Shown piece after piece: positions 17,267 to 27,097 of a DNA stretch of 64,000 nt. How positions within the stretch are numbered: position 1 is the first letter of the stretch; each line of letters begins with the position of its first letter. The notes under the pieces are model-generated. The model made no database searches, had not been told where the DNA came from, and saw only the letters and a program-made list of their open reading frames with translations. The stretch is from NCBI RefSeq assembly GCF_001613545.1, contig NZ_BDCO01000002.1, forward strand, positions 1,178,001 to 1,242,000. The letters are read 5' to 3'. Source of the stretch: Terrimicrobium sacchariphilum (GTDB lineage: Bacteria; Verrucomicrobiota; Verrucomicrobiia; Chthoniobacterales; Terrimicrobiaceae). The translations under genes and the position numbers were made by a program.

Positions 17267-20200
17267 ATGGTGTCAGCTCCCTCCCTGCGACTAACCGTCC
17301 TTTTGTTTTGTACTTTGATTTCCGGGCTCTCCTGCGGGCAGGATGCTGTTGGGAAACCTGATCTGGTGATCGACAGTTTCCGAGTAGAGGGGGGAATGCC
17401 GCAGGAGGGCCAGGGGCTTAATCTGGTGGCGACAGTGCGCAATCAAGGTGATGCGCCGACTCCGGATCACACGACGGTCTCGGTGACTTATTTCGACATC
17501 ACATCGGACCCAAAGGGCAAAATGCTGACGTACGGATCGCAGTTCAAGCAGTCCTTGCCTGCGGGCCAGACGGCGGAAATCAAGGTGGATGCGCCATGGA
17601 AGCCGATGGCTGGCACCTACAAGCTCCGGGCGGTCGTCGATGATGTGAAGCGCATCGACGATAAGGACCGGGCTAACAATGTCCTCGAGCAGGAGATCAC
17701 GATTGGAAAAAATCCCGACATCGAGGCCATGCTCAAGGGTGATGCCGCGCCGTCGGATTATCAGGCTTCAAGCAATGAGGTGCTGCCCAACGGAGACTTC
17801 GCCGATGCCAATATCAAGCTGCCCTTCAGCGAGGGCAGCGCGGATGTCGTGACGGTCGATGATACCCGGGCGCTTCTGTTCAAGGGGCGCTTCGTGCTCG
17901 GCTGGGATGCGCCGGACAAGGTCATCGCTGGCGCCGATTACGTCTTTTCCTTCCGCGCAAAGGCGCTGGGTGTTTCCGGCGAGAAGCCTAATGCCTCGAT
18001 GAACATCTTTCTCTGGGCCTGCTATCCCACGCTGCATGAGCCGCCAAAGGACGGCGCGATCCCCATCGCCTCGTGGAAGGATTCCTTCAACTGGAAGAAA
18101 TTCCAGAAGGATTTCCGCATGCCGCTCGGCGTGTCGCGGTTCGTTGGGTTCTTCAATTCCGATGCGGAGAACGGCTGGACGTACCTTTCCGATATCTCGC
18201 TGCGCCCGGTGGATGATTATCCTCTCGAGATTCCCGCGAATGCGCCGGTTTACGGCGACAGCAGCCGTGAGCAAATGACCTGGATCTGGAGCAGCGCGGA
18301 TTTCCCGTGGCCCAAGATCTTCGTGCGCGGGCGTCCGCAGATGGGGCGCGACCAGAGCGTGCCGGTGGCGGCGCAAACCGTGTGGTTCCGCCGTACGGTC
18401 ACAGCTCCCCAGGGATTCCGGGAGGCGCAGGTGACTTTTGTGGGTGACGACACGGCTTCGCTGGAGATCAATGGCAGGGAGATCGGGCGCAATGGCTCGC
18501 TTCAGGACATCCAGAACATCGACATTCAGAATGTGCTCAAGCCCGGGACGAATGAGGTGGTCTTCAAGGTCGACAACAGTCGCGGCCCGGGCGGCCTGCT
18601 CGGTCGGATCGAGTGGAAGACGGCAGACGGAAAGGCGGTCTATATCCCGACAAATGCGAGTTGGGAGGCGTCGATCGATCAAAGCGCGACCTGGGCCAGG
18701 GCGACCCCGATCGCTGTGCCGGCTCCGCTCTCTACCAGGACGGCCTGGGTCTATCCGCATCTCCCATTGCTAAGCTATTCGCTTTCCTATGATCTCCCGC
18801 AGCCGAGGCAGGGAGTGCGCCTGGCGGTACGCTCGCCGGGCGGGTTCCGGGTCTTTGCCGATAACAAGGAGGTCTATGCCACCATGTGCGCGAGCCATAC
18901 GATGAAAGTCGACCTTACGGACGAACTGGCCGGCGCTAGGACGATCCGCGTGGACATCGAGGATATTGGCCAGCCTCCGTTGGGCTCGGGATTGTTGCAG
19001 GTCAAGACCGCCAAGGGCTGGCAGGATATTCCCTTCTCCGACTTCCGGCACGATGGCGCGAAACCGGTGGAGGTGGCTTCCGCATTTTTCTCGGCCAAGA
19101 CCTGGCCGACCGCGATGGGCTCCTTCGAGGCGGCCACGTCCCGCCCGATGCCGGATTTCAGTAGCAGACTGGAGCCGTGGGCGCTCGACTTGCTGCAAGG
19201 CGCAAAGCAGATCTTCCAGTTGGGATCACCTCAGGGGACCTCGGATGCCTTTGGCCCGATCAAGGGTGGCCCGGATCTTGTGACGGTGCCTGCTCCTGAC
19301 CTCAAGGATGTCTCCAGGGGGCTGGAGAGCAAGCTGCTGCCTGAGACGACGCTGAAGTTCAATCTCCCGCAGATCCCGGCCAATGGCGCGGCCTTCGTTC
19401 TCGGGGTGGAGGATGCGGATGCGATGGTGACGTCCGTCGGCGTGTTTGTGAATGGCGTGCTCAGCGGCATGCCGCAGGTCCTGGGTTACGACCTGGTGCC
19501 CGGTGAGCGCCTGACCAACCGGGCATGGGTCGTCACCATTCCCAAGGAACGCCTGAAGACGGGAGAAAACACCCTCACCTTGCGCATCCTCCCCCCCTAC
19601 TATCAAAGCAGCAACGCGGTGCAAAACCAGTCGGAGGAGTACATCCAGATGATGGGACTCCGCGGAAAGGGAAACAATCCCTACACCGGCTCCTGGCTGC
19701 ACTGGAATTACCTTTCCCTCTACGCCCTGGGCAAACCGGCGGCGGAGCCAGTCAATGGGCGCCCGGTCTGGATGGGAACCAATCTCGGCTATCTCCATCA
19801 CGATGGCGGCGAACCCTGGCGGCAGTGCGCCATTCGCGACCTGAGCTATCTCGGTTTCGTCGGCACGCAGGCGCCGATCCGCTATGGCATCTGGAATGCC
19901 GGTGAGCTCAACAAGATCAACCGCCCGGACGGCGCGCCCTCGGGCGGAGAGACGACCGCGGAGTATCAGCTCAAGAGCCTCGTCGACGTCGGCATGGCTC
20001 CCCATCTGCTCAATGAGCCGGGACGAGGGATTACAAGCCTCGACCAGCTCGCGGATTCCCACGAGGCGAAGATCCTGAGGGATTATGGGAAGTACTTTGC
20101 ATCCTATGAAATCGGCAATGAAGTCGACGAGCCGATCTGGGGCTGGGACTCGCTCAAGATCGCCGATGCCTACTCGACCATCCAGCGCCAGGCGGTCGCG

Positions 20201-20956
20201 GCGCAGGCCTTCCGCAAGATGTTCCCCGAGCTGAAGTTTACCATCATCGGCCAGGGCTGGTATCACGCGTGGGATTTCTCCGTCATCGACGCGCAATTCC
20301 GCAAGGAGGCGCCGAATGACCCCGGCTTTACCGACGATCTCTCCACGCACAACTACGCAAAGAGCTACATCATTCCCGCTGTGGGCTACAACCTGCTCTA
20401 CGGCTCCAATCCGCCGGCTCCGATCTGGACGACAGAGTGCGGCGCGTACTCCAGCGATCGTGAGGATGCGACCGAGTTTGACGCAAACATCCGCGGCAAT
20501 CTCGCCTTCGCCACCTACATCATCCAGTACGTCTGTCACGCGGGGAACGATGAGTTCAAACACTTCTCCCTTTTCCTCTCCAAGGACAAGGACGCAAAGG
20601 TGATGGAGCGCGCCCGCTCGTATCGCCGACTCGTGCATACCTTTGGTCTCCATGGCAAACCTCTGCCCTGGACCTATGCGAACGCCGACGCGATGAAGGA
20701 CAAGCTGGTCTACGTCAACCCGGTCGACGCCGGAAAGTGGATCAAGATTTCCTTCGCCAGCTATTCGCACGATCCCGAGGAGATCGACGTGTCCGTCGTC
20801 CTTCCCAAGTCCGGAAAGTTCCAGGCCACGCGCTACGGCGACGGTCGGATCGTCGAGGAAGGTATCCGCACGGCCACCATCGAGGCGAACCCGACTGCCC
20901 GGTTCAAGGAGACGCTCGCACCCGGAGAAACCATTGAATATCTCATCGCGAAATAG
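17267..20956 (+). CDS. Large secreted clan GH-A glycoside hydrolase with CARDB and jelly-roll domains
   Basis: This 1229-residue protein has a signal peptide (cut near residue 24). A CARDB-type beta domain comes first (~30-148, PDLVIDSFRVEGGMPQEGQ), then carbohydrate-binding-like sandwiches, including a galactose-binding/rhamnosidase-N-type domain (~335-480, VWFRRTVTAP...ASLEINGREIG). The TIM barrel lies at about 840-1150, with E952 in EIGNEVDEP as acid/base and E1057 in WTTECGAYS as nucleophile. The architecture indicates an extracellular or periplasmic polysaccharide-active enzyme; the GH family number is not clear. It is followed by a GntR-type regulator and a small secreted protein on the same strand. 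Confidence 0.8.
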   Translation: MVSAPSLRLTVLLFCTLISGLSCGQDAVGKPDLVIDSFRVEGGMPQEGQGLNLVATVRNQGDAPTPDHTTVSVTYFDITSDPKGKMLTYGSQFKQSLPAGQTAEIKVDAPWKPMAGTYKLRAVVDDVKRIDDKDRANNVLEQEITIGKNPDIEAMLKGDAAPSDYQASSNEVLPNGDFADANIKLPFSEGSADVVTVDDTRALLFKGRFVLGWDAPDKVIAGADYVFSFRAKALGVSGEKPNASMNIFLWACYPTLHEPPKDGAIPIASWKDSFNWKKFQKDFRMPLGVSRFVGFFNSDAENGWTYLSDISLRPVDDYPLEIPANAPVYGDSSREQMTWIWSSADFPWPKIFVRGRPQMGRDQSVPVAAQTVWFRRTVTAPQGFREAQVTFVGDDTASLEINGREIGRNGSLQDIQNIDIQNVLKPGTNEVVFKVDNSRGPGGLLGRIEWKTADGKAVYIPTNASWEASIDQSATWARATPIAVPAPLSTRTAWVYPHLPLLSYSLSYDLPQPRQGVRLAVRSPGGFRVFADNKEVYATMCASHTMKVDLTDELAGARTIRVDIEDIGQPPLGSGLLQVKTAKGWQDIPFSDFRHDGAKPVEVASAFFSAKTWPTAMGSFEAATSRPMPDFSSRLEPWALDLLQGAKQIFQLGSPQGTSDAFGPIKGGPDLVTVPAPDLKDVSRGLESKLLPETTLKFNLPQIPANGAAFVLGVEDADAMVTSVGVFVNGVLSGMPQVLGYDLVPGERLTNRAWVVTIPKERLKTGENTLTLRILPPYYQSSNAVQNQSEEYIQMMGLRGKGNNPYTGSWLHWNYLSLYALGKPAAEPVNGRPVWMGTNLGYLHHDGGEPWRQCAIRDLSYLGFVGTQAPIRYGIWNAGELNKINRPDGAPSGGETTAEYQLKSLVDVGMAPHLLNEPGRGITSLDQLADSHEAKILRDYGKYFASYEIGNEVDEPIWGWDSLKIADAYSTIQRQAVAAQAFRKMFPELKFTIIGQGWYHAWDFSVIDAQFRKEAPNDPGFTDDLSTHNYAKSYIIPAVGYNLLYGSNPPAPIWTTECGAYSSDREDATEFDANIRGNLAFATYIIQYVCHAGNDEFKHFSLFLSKDKDAKVMERARSYRRLVHTFGLHGKPLPWTYANADAMKDKLVYVNPVDAGKWIKISFASYSHDPEEIDVSVVLPKSGKFQATRYGDGRIVEEGIRTATIEANPTARFKETLAPGETIEYLIAK

Positions 20957-21020
20957 CCTCCGGGCGAGACGGGTTTGCTCGACTCCTGCCTCGACAAGCG
21001 GGAGCATGCAGGCTGATTGA

Positions 21021-22181
21021 ATGCAGCCAACCTCTCGAACCATGTCCTCGATGGAATCTGAAATCAGCCGCTCACCTCGCGACAAGGTCGTCCGCCGCGT
21101 GCAGGAGTGGATCAAGTCCGGAGCGCTCCGCCCGGGGGATTTCCTTCCATCGGAGCGACAGCTGGCCGATCAACTGGGCGTCGCGCGGTTGACCGCGCGA
21201 TATGCGCTGATCGACCTTCAGCGCGAGGGCATCCTGGAAACCGTCAATCGCAAGCGTCGGCTCGTCGCGCAGGCGCGGCGATCAGCCTTGGCGCAGGCCG
21301 TCATCCTCGTCAGCACCGCGCGGTACTCGCCCGCGATCGGCTGGGAGAGCCGCGTCCAGGTGCAGGTCGAGGAGGATTTGCAGCGACAGGGGTTCAACCC
21401 CATGCTCTTCAATCCCCGGGCCTCATCTCCCGACCGGCTCTACGCCTTGCTCGATGAGGACCCCGCTGGCTTCATTGTGTTTGCCGATGCCTCCGAGCAT
21501 CCGGCCGTGCAGGAGTTTGTCACGCGCGCGGTCGCGTCGGGCCGGCCTGTGGTCGTGCAAAGTGACAGCGAGCAGTTTCATGACGCCGTACGGGTCACCT
21601 CCGATCATGAGGCCGGCGCGTATGAGCTGACCAGGTGCCTGATCGATCGCGGCTGCCGCCGCATCCTTCGCTTCTGGGCCAGGCCGGTAAAAACAGGATG
21701 GATCGAGCGTCGCGACGCCGGGGTGCAGAGAGCGTTGACGGAAGCCGGCCTGCCGATCCTTCCCGAGCTTCTCGCTGCGGTGATGGATCGCCAGGGAGAA
21801 GAACTCCCCGACCAATATTACTTCACCTCGCGCACCCGCCAGATGCTGGGGTTTCTTTACGAGCATCTCACCGGCCCGAGCCGGGTGGATGGCATCCTCG
21901 TCCTGAGCGATCCCGATGCATTGAGCGTGGCCAATGCCTGCCGCATTGCCGGGCTTGAACCCAATCGCGATATTCTCATCGGAGGCTATGACCATTGCTG
22001 GAGCATCTGCCCGGAGTACTTCTTTGAAAAAACCGCTCCTGCGGCCACTGTCGACAAGAGGAACGACCTGATCGGCAAGGAACTTGTCGCCGAGTTCCTC
22101 AAGGGAACTTCTGCCTCCGACCAGCGGCGCTTGATCCTCGTGCCTCCCGTGCTGGTGCCGCTGCCCGAGGCCACCTCATGA
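21021..22181 (+). CDS. GntR-type regulator with LacI-like sugar-sensor domain
   Basis: This 386-residue protein has the two-part architecture of AraR-like regulators. Residues ~18-85 form a GntR winged helix (KVVRRVQEWIKSGALRPGDF, LPSERQLADQLGVARLTARYA). Residues ~93-375 form a periplasmic-binding-protein-like effector domain (GFIVFAD, VDGILVLSDPDALSVANAC). Start alternatives are the ATG at 21021 or 21042. It is placed between the clan GH-A gene and a small secreted protein, so it probably controls that group; no repeated operator is obvious. Confidence 0.88.
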   Translation: MQPTSRTMSSMESEISRSPRDKVVRRVQEWIKSGALRPGDFLPSERQLADQLGVARLTARYALIDLQREGILETVNRKRRLVAQARRSALAQAVILVSTARYSPAIGWESRVQVQVEEDLQRQGFNPMLFNPRASSPDRLYALLDEDPAGFIVFADASEHPAVQEFVTRAVASGRPVVVQSDSEQFHDAVRVTSDHEAGAYELTRCLIDRGCRRILRFWARPVKTGWIERRDAGVQRALTEAGLPILPELLAAVMDRQGEELPDQYYFTSRTRQMLGFLYEHLTGPSRVDGILVLSDPDALSVANACRIAGLEPNRDILIGGYDHCWSICPEYFFEKTAPAATVDKRNDLIGKELVAEFLKGTSASDQRRLILVPPVLVPLPEATS

Positions 22182-22191
22182 CAGACGCTTT

Positions 22192-22902
22192 ATGAAACGC
22201 ATCGTGCTTTCCCTGCTGGCGATCGTGATGGCTCAGGCTCCTGCCTGGGCTGCCGCGATCTTTCAAACCGAGTTTCAAGATTTCCCGCTTGGCGAGATCA
22301 CCCCGACCACCGTCCTGCCAGGGGGCTGGACGGCTGGCGTAAATGCGGAGAAGCACTCCACTCTCAACGTGGTGGAGGCCGACGCCGGAAAGAAAGCCGT
22401 GCAGTTTACCGATTCCTCCGCGGAGTTTGTCGACAGGGCGGCTCCCTGGCTGAACAAGAGCTTTGAAGGCACGAAGGGCACCCTCGTGGTGGACATCAAC
22501 GTGACTCTCCTGGATACCCGGCCTGCCAATCCCGTCCTGCAAATCATCGTCTGCGACGGCCTGCCCGAGGATACCCGGCGGCACCTCGTCACCATGGCCG
22601 TGCACAGCGAGGGAGAGATCCGCTTCTTCGACGGCACTATCTATACCGACTCAAAGGTGCGGCTCGACCCCGGGGCTGCCTACGTCATCCGGCTGGAACT
22701 CAATCAGGACACGGCCAAGTGGAGACTCCAGATCTTTGCCGCCGGCGACCTCGCCAACGCCATCGCCGACATCCCGGATATCGCCATGCGCTCGACCGGC
22801 TTCCCCGCCAAGATGGTCAGCTTCAAGGGAGGAGTCAATGCGACCGGCGTCTCTCTGGACCCGTTCATTCAGCTGAACGGCCTTTCCGTCACCGCGCCCT
22901 AG
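22192..22902 (+). CDS. Small secreted beta-sandwich protein
   Basis: This 236-residue protein has a clean signal peptide (MKRIVLSLLAIVMAQAPAWA). The body is beta-rich (FQTEFQDFPLG, GTLVVDINVTLLD, AYVIRLELNQDTAKWRLQIF), resembling LamG/concanavalin-like or CBM-like folds, without visible catalytic residues. It starts 10 bp after the GntR-type regulator and is probably co-transcribed with it. Its 3' end overlaps the convergent fused regulator by 14 bp. Role unknown; substrate binding at the envelope is an inference. Confidence 0.7.
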   Translation: MKRIVLSLLAIVMAQAPAWAAAIFQTEFQDFPLGEITPTTVLPGGWTAGVNAEKHSTLNVVEADAGKKAVQFTDSSAEFVDRAAPWLNKSFEGTKGTLVVDINVTLLDTRPANPVLQIIVCDGLPEDTRRHLVTMAVHSEGEIRFFDGTIYTDSKVRLDPGAAYVIRLELNQDTAKWRLQIFAAGDLANAIADIPDIAMRSTGFPAKMVSFKGGVNATGVSLDPFIQLNGLSVTAP

Positions 22903-24799
22903 TCCCGCGGCGCGCCGCCGGGGGATTGCAGATGGTGATTGCGAGAATTCCCAGGGTGAACCGCGTGTCGGGATTCACCTTTACGCGGATGGAGTCCAGC
23001 TTCACCTCCGGCGTGGGGTTTGTCCATTGCAGGGTATAAAGGAAGCGCTCGGATGCCTCGGGATCACCGTCCTTGGTCACGGTCAGGTGCCGCGCCCGGG
23101 AGTTGTCAAATTGCTGATAGCTGGGCCACCAGTCCTGGATGGTGGACTCCTCGTTCCATTGCGGGATCAGCGCCTCGTCCGAAGGTCCGAAGCCGAACGG
23201 GACGAGGCCGAGCGCGTGCGAGGAGCCGTCTTCCAGCACCATTTCGTATTCCGCGCATTTCACATGATCGGTCGCCCATCCGCATCCATGCAGAAAATAG
23301 GCCAGCCTCGCGTGCTGGTTGACCGGGATTGTGACTTCGGAAGGGAGGGAATGATCTCGCGCGTGATGGGAGCGCAGCACCAGCGAGGATCTGGGATTTT
23401 TTGCATCCTCCGGGATGACGTCAAAGGGGACACCCTGGATCTTTTGTCGACCGGCGGGCAGGTACAGCAGCGGCGCCAAGCCGAGCCAGCTCTTGAATCG
23501 ATGCAACCCCCGGTTGGCGAAGGGCCGCAGGTCGATCTGTTCAAAGGCCCGTGCAGTCAGCTTTGCGACAGCCGGGTAGGGCATCTTCCAACTCTGCGCA
23601 GCCGACGCCCGGCGCGTGGCATGAGTTTCCGTCTCGAGGCCGGCCTTTGCCGCGGCGGAGATGGTCGTGGCCCGCGGCCGGGATGGAGCCTTGCCTGGAG
23701 CCGTTGTCGATTGCCGGGCGATGAGTTGAGGCTCGATAAGGAGACGCTCGGGAGGGGGTAATGCGCCTCCCCGCGCGAGGCCGGACTTCTGCGCAAACAG
23801 CACGGTCGCCGCATACCGTCCCAGCCGGGCATAATCATACGCGACCACGCTCAGCGGGGGATCAGTCGAGATTCCCATGTCGGGGTCACCGACGGCCACC
23901 ACGGAAAGACTTTTGGGGACCATCCGCCCCTCGCTCGTGTCCTCGATGAACATTCTCGCCATCTTGGCATTCGTAAACACGATGCCTGTGACCTGGGGAA
24001 ACTCGTTGGCCAGTCGCGTCGCGGCGACCTGCACCTCGGCGAGTCGCAGGTCGGGTGAGAGCACGCGTGACACGGAGGAGCCCAGATTTCGCTCATGGCA
24101 GCTGCGTTGATAGCCATCCACGATCGACGTGTCGGCTCCCGGCAGGTGGAAGCACGCGATCTCGGTATGGCCGAGGTTGAACAGATGAGCCACTGCCATG
24201 CGCCCGGCAGTGTTTCCATGGATGTCCACCATGCTGCCTGGATAGTTGCCCGTGGCGCCCAGGACGACCGTCGGGATCGCGCGTTGTCGAAACTGCTCGA
24301 TCAAGTCTCCCACCGGCGTGTCCTTGTCTGTCCATACCGCAAGGCCCTGGCAGTTTTGCTCGAGCAGCCGTCTCATGGAGTTGCGGTAGGCCCGCCAGTG
24401 CCAGTCGAGCGAGATCACCCGGCTCCCATGCAGGGAGGCGATTTCCGCAGCCCCCGCGGCGATTTTGGGGTTGGGGCAGAGAATGTGCAGCGGCGGCGTT
24501 TCCGTGACAGACTCCGGCGTTCGCGCCAGGAAAAGCTTGTAGCCATCGCGGCGGAGGATGCCTCGGGTGATCAGGTGGCCGATGGCGCGATTGACCACGG
24601 AAAAATCCGCCTTCCACTCCGCCGCGAGTTCCCGCCCGGAGGGAAGCCGGGCCGGGGGCTCCAATTCGTGCGACGAGATGTAGTCCAGCAAACGGCGGGC
24701 GATTACCTCGGAGGAGGTGCGGTTCGAATTTGTGGCCACAACATTTTGTAAATCCCCCAGCCGCGCCTGGAATGCAACTGCTTTTTCTTGTTGGTTCAC
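22889..24799 (-). CDS. GntR/LacI-type regulator fused to a C-terminal beta-sandwich domain
   Basis: The protein has 636 residues, about 250 more than usual. A winged helix lies at ~28-92 (SEVIARRLLDYISS, LPSGRELAAEWKADFSVVNR) and a LacI-like effector domain at ~104-345 (QCQGLAVWTDKD-like region, SVVAVGDPDMGIS). After an Ala/Arg/Pro-rich linker (~350-410), residues ~415-630 form a beta-sandwich (AFEQIDLRPFANRGLH, LPAGRQKIQGVPFDVI) of a type that accompanies verrucomicrobial glycosidases. The listed start is GTG; an in-frame GTG 20 codons in (24739) is possible, and would place the TTGTGGCCACAA palindrome across the start codon. It is divergent from the PEP-CTERM gene and is probably the repressor of module 2. 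Confidence 0.85.
   Translation of the reverse strand: MNQQEKAVAFQARLGDLQNVVATNSNRTSSEVIARRLLDYISSHELEPPARLPSGRELAAEWKADFSVVNRAIGHLITRGILRRDGYKLFLARTPESVTETPPLHILCPNPKIAAGAAEIASLHGSRVISLDWHWRAYRNSMRRLLEQNCQGLAVWTDKDTPVGDLIEQFRQRAIPTVVLGATGNYPGSMVDIHGNTAGRMAVAHLFNLGHTEIACFHLPGADTSIVDGYQRSCHERNLGSSVSRVLSPDLRLAEVQVAATRLANEFPQVTGIVFTNAKMARMFIEDTSEGRMVPKSLSVVAVGDPDMGISTDPPLSVVAYDYARLGRYAATVLFAQKSGLARGGALPPPERLLIEPQLIARQSTTAPGKAPSRPRATTISAAAKAGLETETHATRRASAAQSWKMPYPAVAKLTARAFEQIDLRPFANRGLHRFKSWLGLAPLLYLPAGRQKIQGVPFDVIPEDAKNPRSSLVLRSHHARDHSLPSEVTIPVNQHARLAYFLHGCGWATDHVKCAEYEMVLEDGSSHALGLVPFGFGPSDEALIPQWNEESTIQDWWPSYQQFDNSRARHLTVTKDGDPEASERFLYTLQWTNPTPEVKLDSIRVKVNPDTRFTLGILAITICNPPAARRGTRAR
24730..24756. 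promoter_or_regulatory. Module-2 operator copy 1 (TTGTGGCCACAA-N5-TGTAAATCCC)
   Basis: The perfect palindrome TTGTGGCCACAA (24730-24741) is followed after five bases by TGTAAATCCC (24747-24756). The same arrangement with identical spacing recurs at 27071, and a divergent copy at 33392. It lies 80-106 bp before the PEP-CTERM ATG and at the 5' end of the fused regulator gene, fitting autoregulation plus control of the divergent gene. Confidence 0.65.
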
Positions 24800-24835
24800 T
24801 TCTGGTCGAAGACTGGTTGCTTAACTAAACTTTGT

Positions 24836-26803
24836 ATGAAGCACTCCCTCCGCCTGCGACTCACAAGAGCCCTCCTTCCCGCCGCTTGCGCGACCGCCCT
24901 GTTCTCAGCGGTCGATGCCGATGCGGCTAACACGGTCTATACCTACACAGCCACCTCGGGCACCAACAACTGGTCCGGCGGTACGGGGTGGGATGTTGCT
25001 CCCGTGAGCAGCAAGGACACGACCCTTCAGTTTGGCCCGTTCACCTCGACTGGCGTCGGCGTTTCCAATAACGACCTGCCGGGAAACTTTATCCTTAACA
25101 AACTGTATTTCAACACGCTCGCTTACGGGACAAACTCCAACTACCTTGCCCTGACCGGTGGTACTTTACAGTTTCAGACGAACTCCGATGGCACAGCCCC
25201 GTCGCTGCAGTTTACCAGTCCGGGCAACTCGGCGCTGGGGCTTGAGGTCCGCAACAACGTCATCCTCGACGCGGATCTCACGATCGGAGCGTTTCCCAAT
25301 TACGCGCTCTACTGGGGAGGCGATCCCGCCCATAATGCGAGCCTGGGTTCCACCTACGGTGTGACCAGCGGCACAGGAGGACTCATCCTCACTTCCCAGA
25401 ACTTCCGCGTTACCGGGAACAACACTTTTTCAGGTGGAGTGAAGTTGAACGGCGGCAGCTACAATGCGCTGCAGGGATCGACCGGTGCCGCCGGTGCCGT
25501 TACTGCGGGAGCGTTTGGCACGGGAACCATTACCTTCAATGCCGGAGCCACTATTGACAGTTCATTCACGGGAGTAACGAGCGATGTGGCATGGAATAAT
25601 GCCATCGTCATCAACGGTGCGAATACCGTGGCACGGTTCGGCGCAGGTGCGACGAGTCGAAACATGATCCTCGGCGGAGCGATCACGCTCGGAAACAACG
25701 TCACCATCGCGGCGGATCTCGCCAACGGCAAGGCGCTGACGATTTCCAACACGATCTCAGGCAATTACAAACTGACCCTGCAGGCCAATCAGTTCAACGC
25801 CAACACCAACACGATTATTCTCAATGGCAGCAATACCTATACCGGTGGCACGTTGCTTATCAAGGGAGCGAGCAATGCCGGTGTGACCGTGCTCGCGCTC
25901 GGAAATGATAATGCGCTGGGTACGGGAACGTTCACGATGGGTGACAGCAAGGGCGGGGTCACGGTTGCGAGCGCCGATGCCAGCACCCGGACGATTGGCA
26001 ATCGGGTGGCATTCGGATCGGATGTCACCTTCGGTACGGCAACCTACACGGGTAACCTCAACTTCACCAATGCCACTGCGGCCAGCCTCGGGGCCAATCG
26101 CACCTTTACGGTGTTGAACTCCACATCGTTCGCTAATGGGTTCAGCGGAGCATACTCCCTGACCAAGGAAGGCGCGGGGACATTAACGTTGAAGGGGGTG
26201 AACACCTTCACGGGAGGTACGACGGTTAATGCCGGAACGCTTATCGTTGGGCAGAGTGGCGCGGGCTCCCTGGCTAGCGCGGTGGCGGTAAATTCGGGCT
26301 CTCTCAAAGGCTCGGGCACCGTCAATGGCAACGTGACCATCGGCGATGGATCCGGATCGGCAGACGCGATCTTTAATCCCGGCGATACCACGGGAACATT
26401 CACGACCACGGGTTCCCTTTCGCTCTTGTCGGATGCGAACTTCGTGTTCGAGCTGAATAGCGGCACGCTCGCAGCGGATAAGGCCATCGCCAACGGAGTG
26501 TCGCTCAACTCGTCCAGTGTCATTTCCTTCACCGACCTGGGCTCCGCGGTTCTGGCGGAGGGCCAGAGCTTCACCATCATCGACAACACCTCTGCGAGCG
26601 CAATCTCGGGGGTCTTCTCCAATCTGGCTGACAACTCGACGGTCACGATCGGCGTGAACCAGTTCCGCGTCAGCTACAGCGGTGGGACAGGCAATGACCT
26701 TGTCATCACCACTGTGCCGGAGCCGGCCACGGTCGCATTCCTCGCCATGGGCGGAGTTGCGCTTCTCGTTTATCGCCGTCGCATGCGCGCCGCCTCTTTG
26801 TAA
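24836..26803 (+). CDS. Autotransporter-repeat PEP-CTERM surface protein
   Basis: This protein has 655 residues from the ATG at 24836, chosen over the upstream in-frame ATG because it starts a normal signal peptide (MKHSLRLRLTRALLPAACAT). The body is low-complexity Gly/Thr/Asn-rich and contains autotransporter-associated beta-strand repeats (GNNTFSGGVKLNGG, GSNTYTGGTLLIKG, KEGAGTLTLKGVNTFTGGTT), expected to fold as a beta-helix. It ends with a PEP-CTERM tail (VPEP at residues 627-630, hydrophobic helix, YRRRMRAA). Probably a surface or matrix protein processed by an exosortase. It is preceded by module-2 operator copy 1 and followed by a strong terminator. Confidence 0.9.
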   Translation: MKHSLRLRLTRALLPAACATALFSAVDADAANTVYTYTATSGTNNWSGGTGWDVAPVSSKDTTLQFGPFTSTGVGVSNNDLPGNFILNKLYFNTLAYGTNSNYLALTGGTLQFQTNSDGTAPSLQFTSPGNSALGLEVRNNVILDADLTIGAFPNYALYWGGDPAHNASLGSTYGVTSGTGGLILTSQNFRVTGNNTFSGGVKLNGGSYNALQGSTGAAGAVTAGAFGTGTITFNAGATIDSSFTGVTSDVAWNNAIVINGANTVARFGAGATSRNMILGGAITLGNNVTIAADLANGKALTISNTISGNYKLTLQANQFNANTNTIILNGSNTYTGGTLLIKGASNAGVTVLALGNDNALGTGTFTMGDSKGGVTVASADASTRTIGNRVAFGSDVTFGTATYTGNLNFTNATAASLGANRTFTVLNSTSFANGFSGAYSLTKEGAGTLTLKGVNTFTGGTTVNAGTLIVGQSGAGSLASAVAVNSGSLKGSGTVNGNVTIGDGSGSADAIFNPGDTTGTFTTTGSLSLLSDANFVFELNSGTLAADKAIANGVSLNSSSVISFTDLGSAVLAEGQSFTIIDNTSASAISGVFSNLADNSTVTIGVNQFRVSYSGGTGNDLVITTVPEPATVAFLAMGGVALLVYRRRMRAASL

Positions 26804-26870
26804 ATCGCTCATCATTGCGGGAGGCCGGCGTGGGAGCCGGCTTTCCGGATGAGGAGTGTTCTGGGAAAAA

Positions 26871-26901
26871 CGGGAGATGCCTCGGCATCTCCCGTTTTTT
26901 T
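26871..26901. terminator. Intrinsic terminator after PEP-CTERM gene
   Basis: A perfect 10-bp stem CGGGAGATGC / GCATCTCCCG closes a CTCG loop and is followed by a run of Ts; an A-run precedes it, so it can act in both directions. It separates the PEP-CTERM transcript from the prepilin cassette. Confidence 0.9.
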
Positions 26902-27070
26902 ATTGGGATACCGAGCCGACGACCGTGTCTTTTTCCACTGTAAGCGCCTTTGCCGGTGCCGGGAAAAAGCAGGCTGTGATCTCGCAAAAAAAGGCCGCAC
27001 GATCTCAGATGTGGGCCGGAAATCACCCTCTCGCAACAGGCGCATGAGGCCCCTGATTGGCTTGATAAAA

Positions 27071-27097
27071 TTGTGGCCACAATCATCTGTAAATCCC
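27071..27097. promoter_or_regulatory. Module-2 operator copy 2
   Basis: TTGTGGCCACAA (27071-27082), five bases, then TGTAAATCCC (27088-27097): both blocks and their spacing equal the copy at 24730. It lies 67-93 bp upstream of the first cassette gene. Confidence 0.7.

Noticed and set aside
19226-21115. 629-codon open frame opposite the clan GH-A gene
   Set aside because: It is an antisense shadow with charge-rich, motif-free sequence; the plus-strand gene has signal peptide and catalytic motifs.
25380-26340. Repeats in the autotransporter-like PEP-CTERM gene considered as a DNA repeat array
   Set aside because: The similarity is at protein level (beta-strand repeats); the DNA is not a regular direct repeat or CRISPR.
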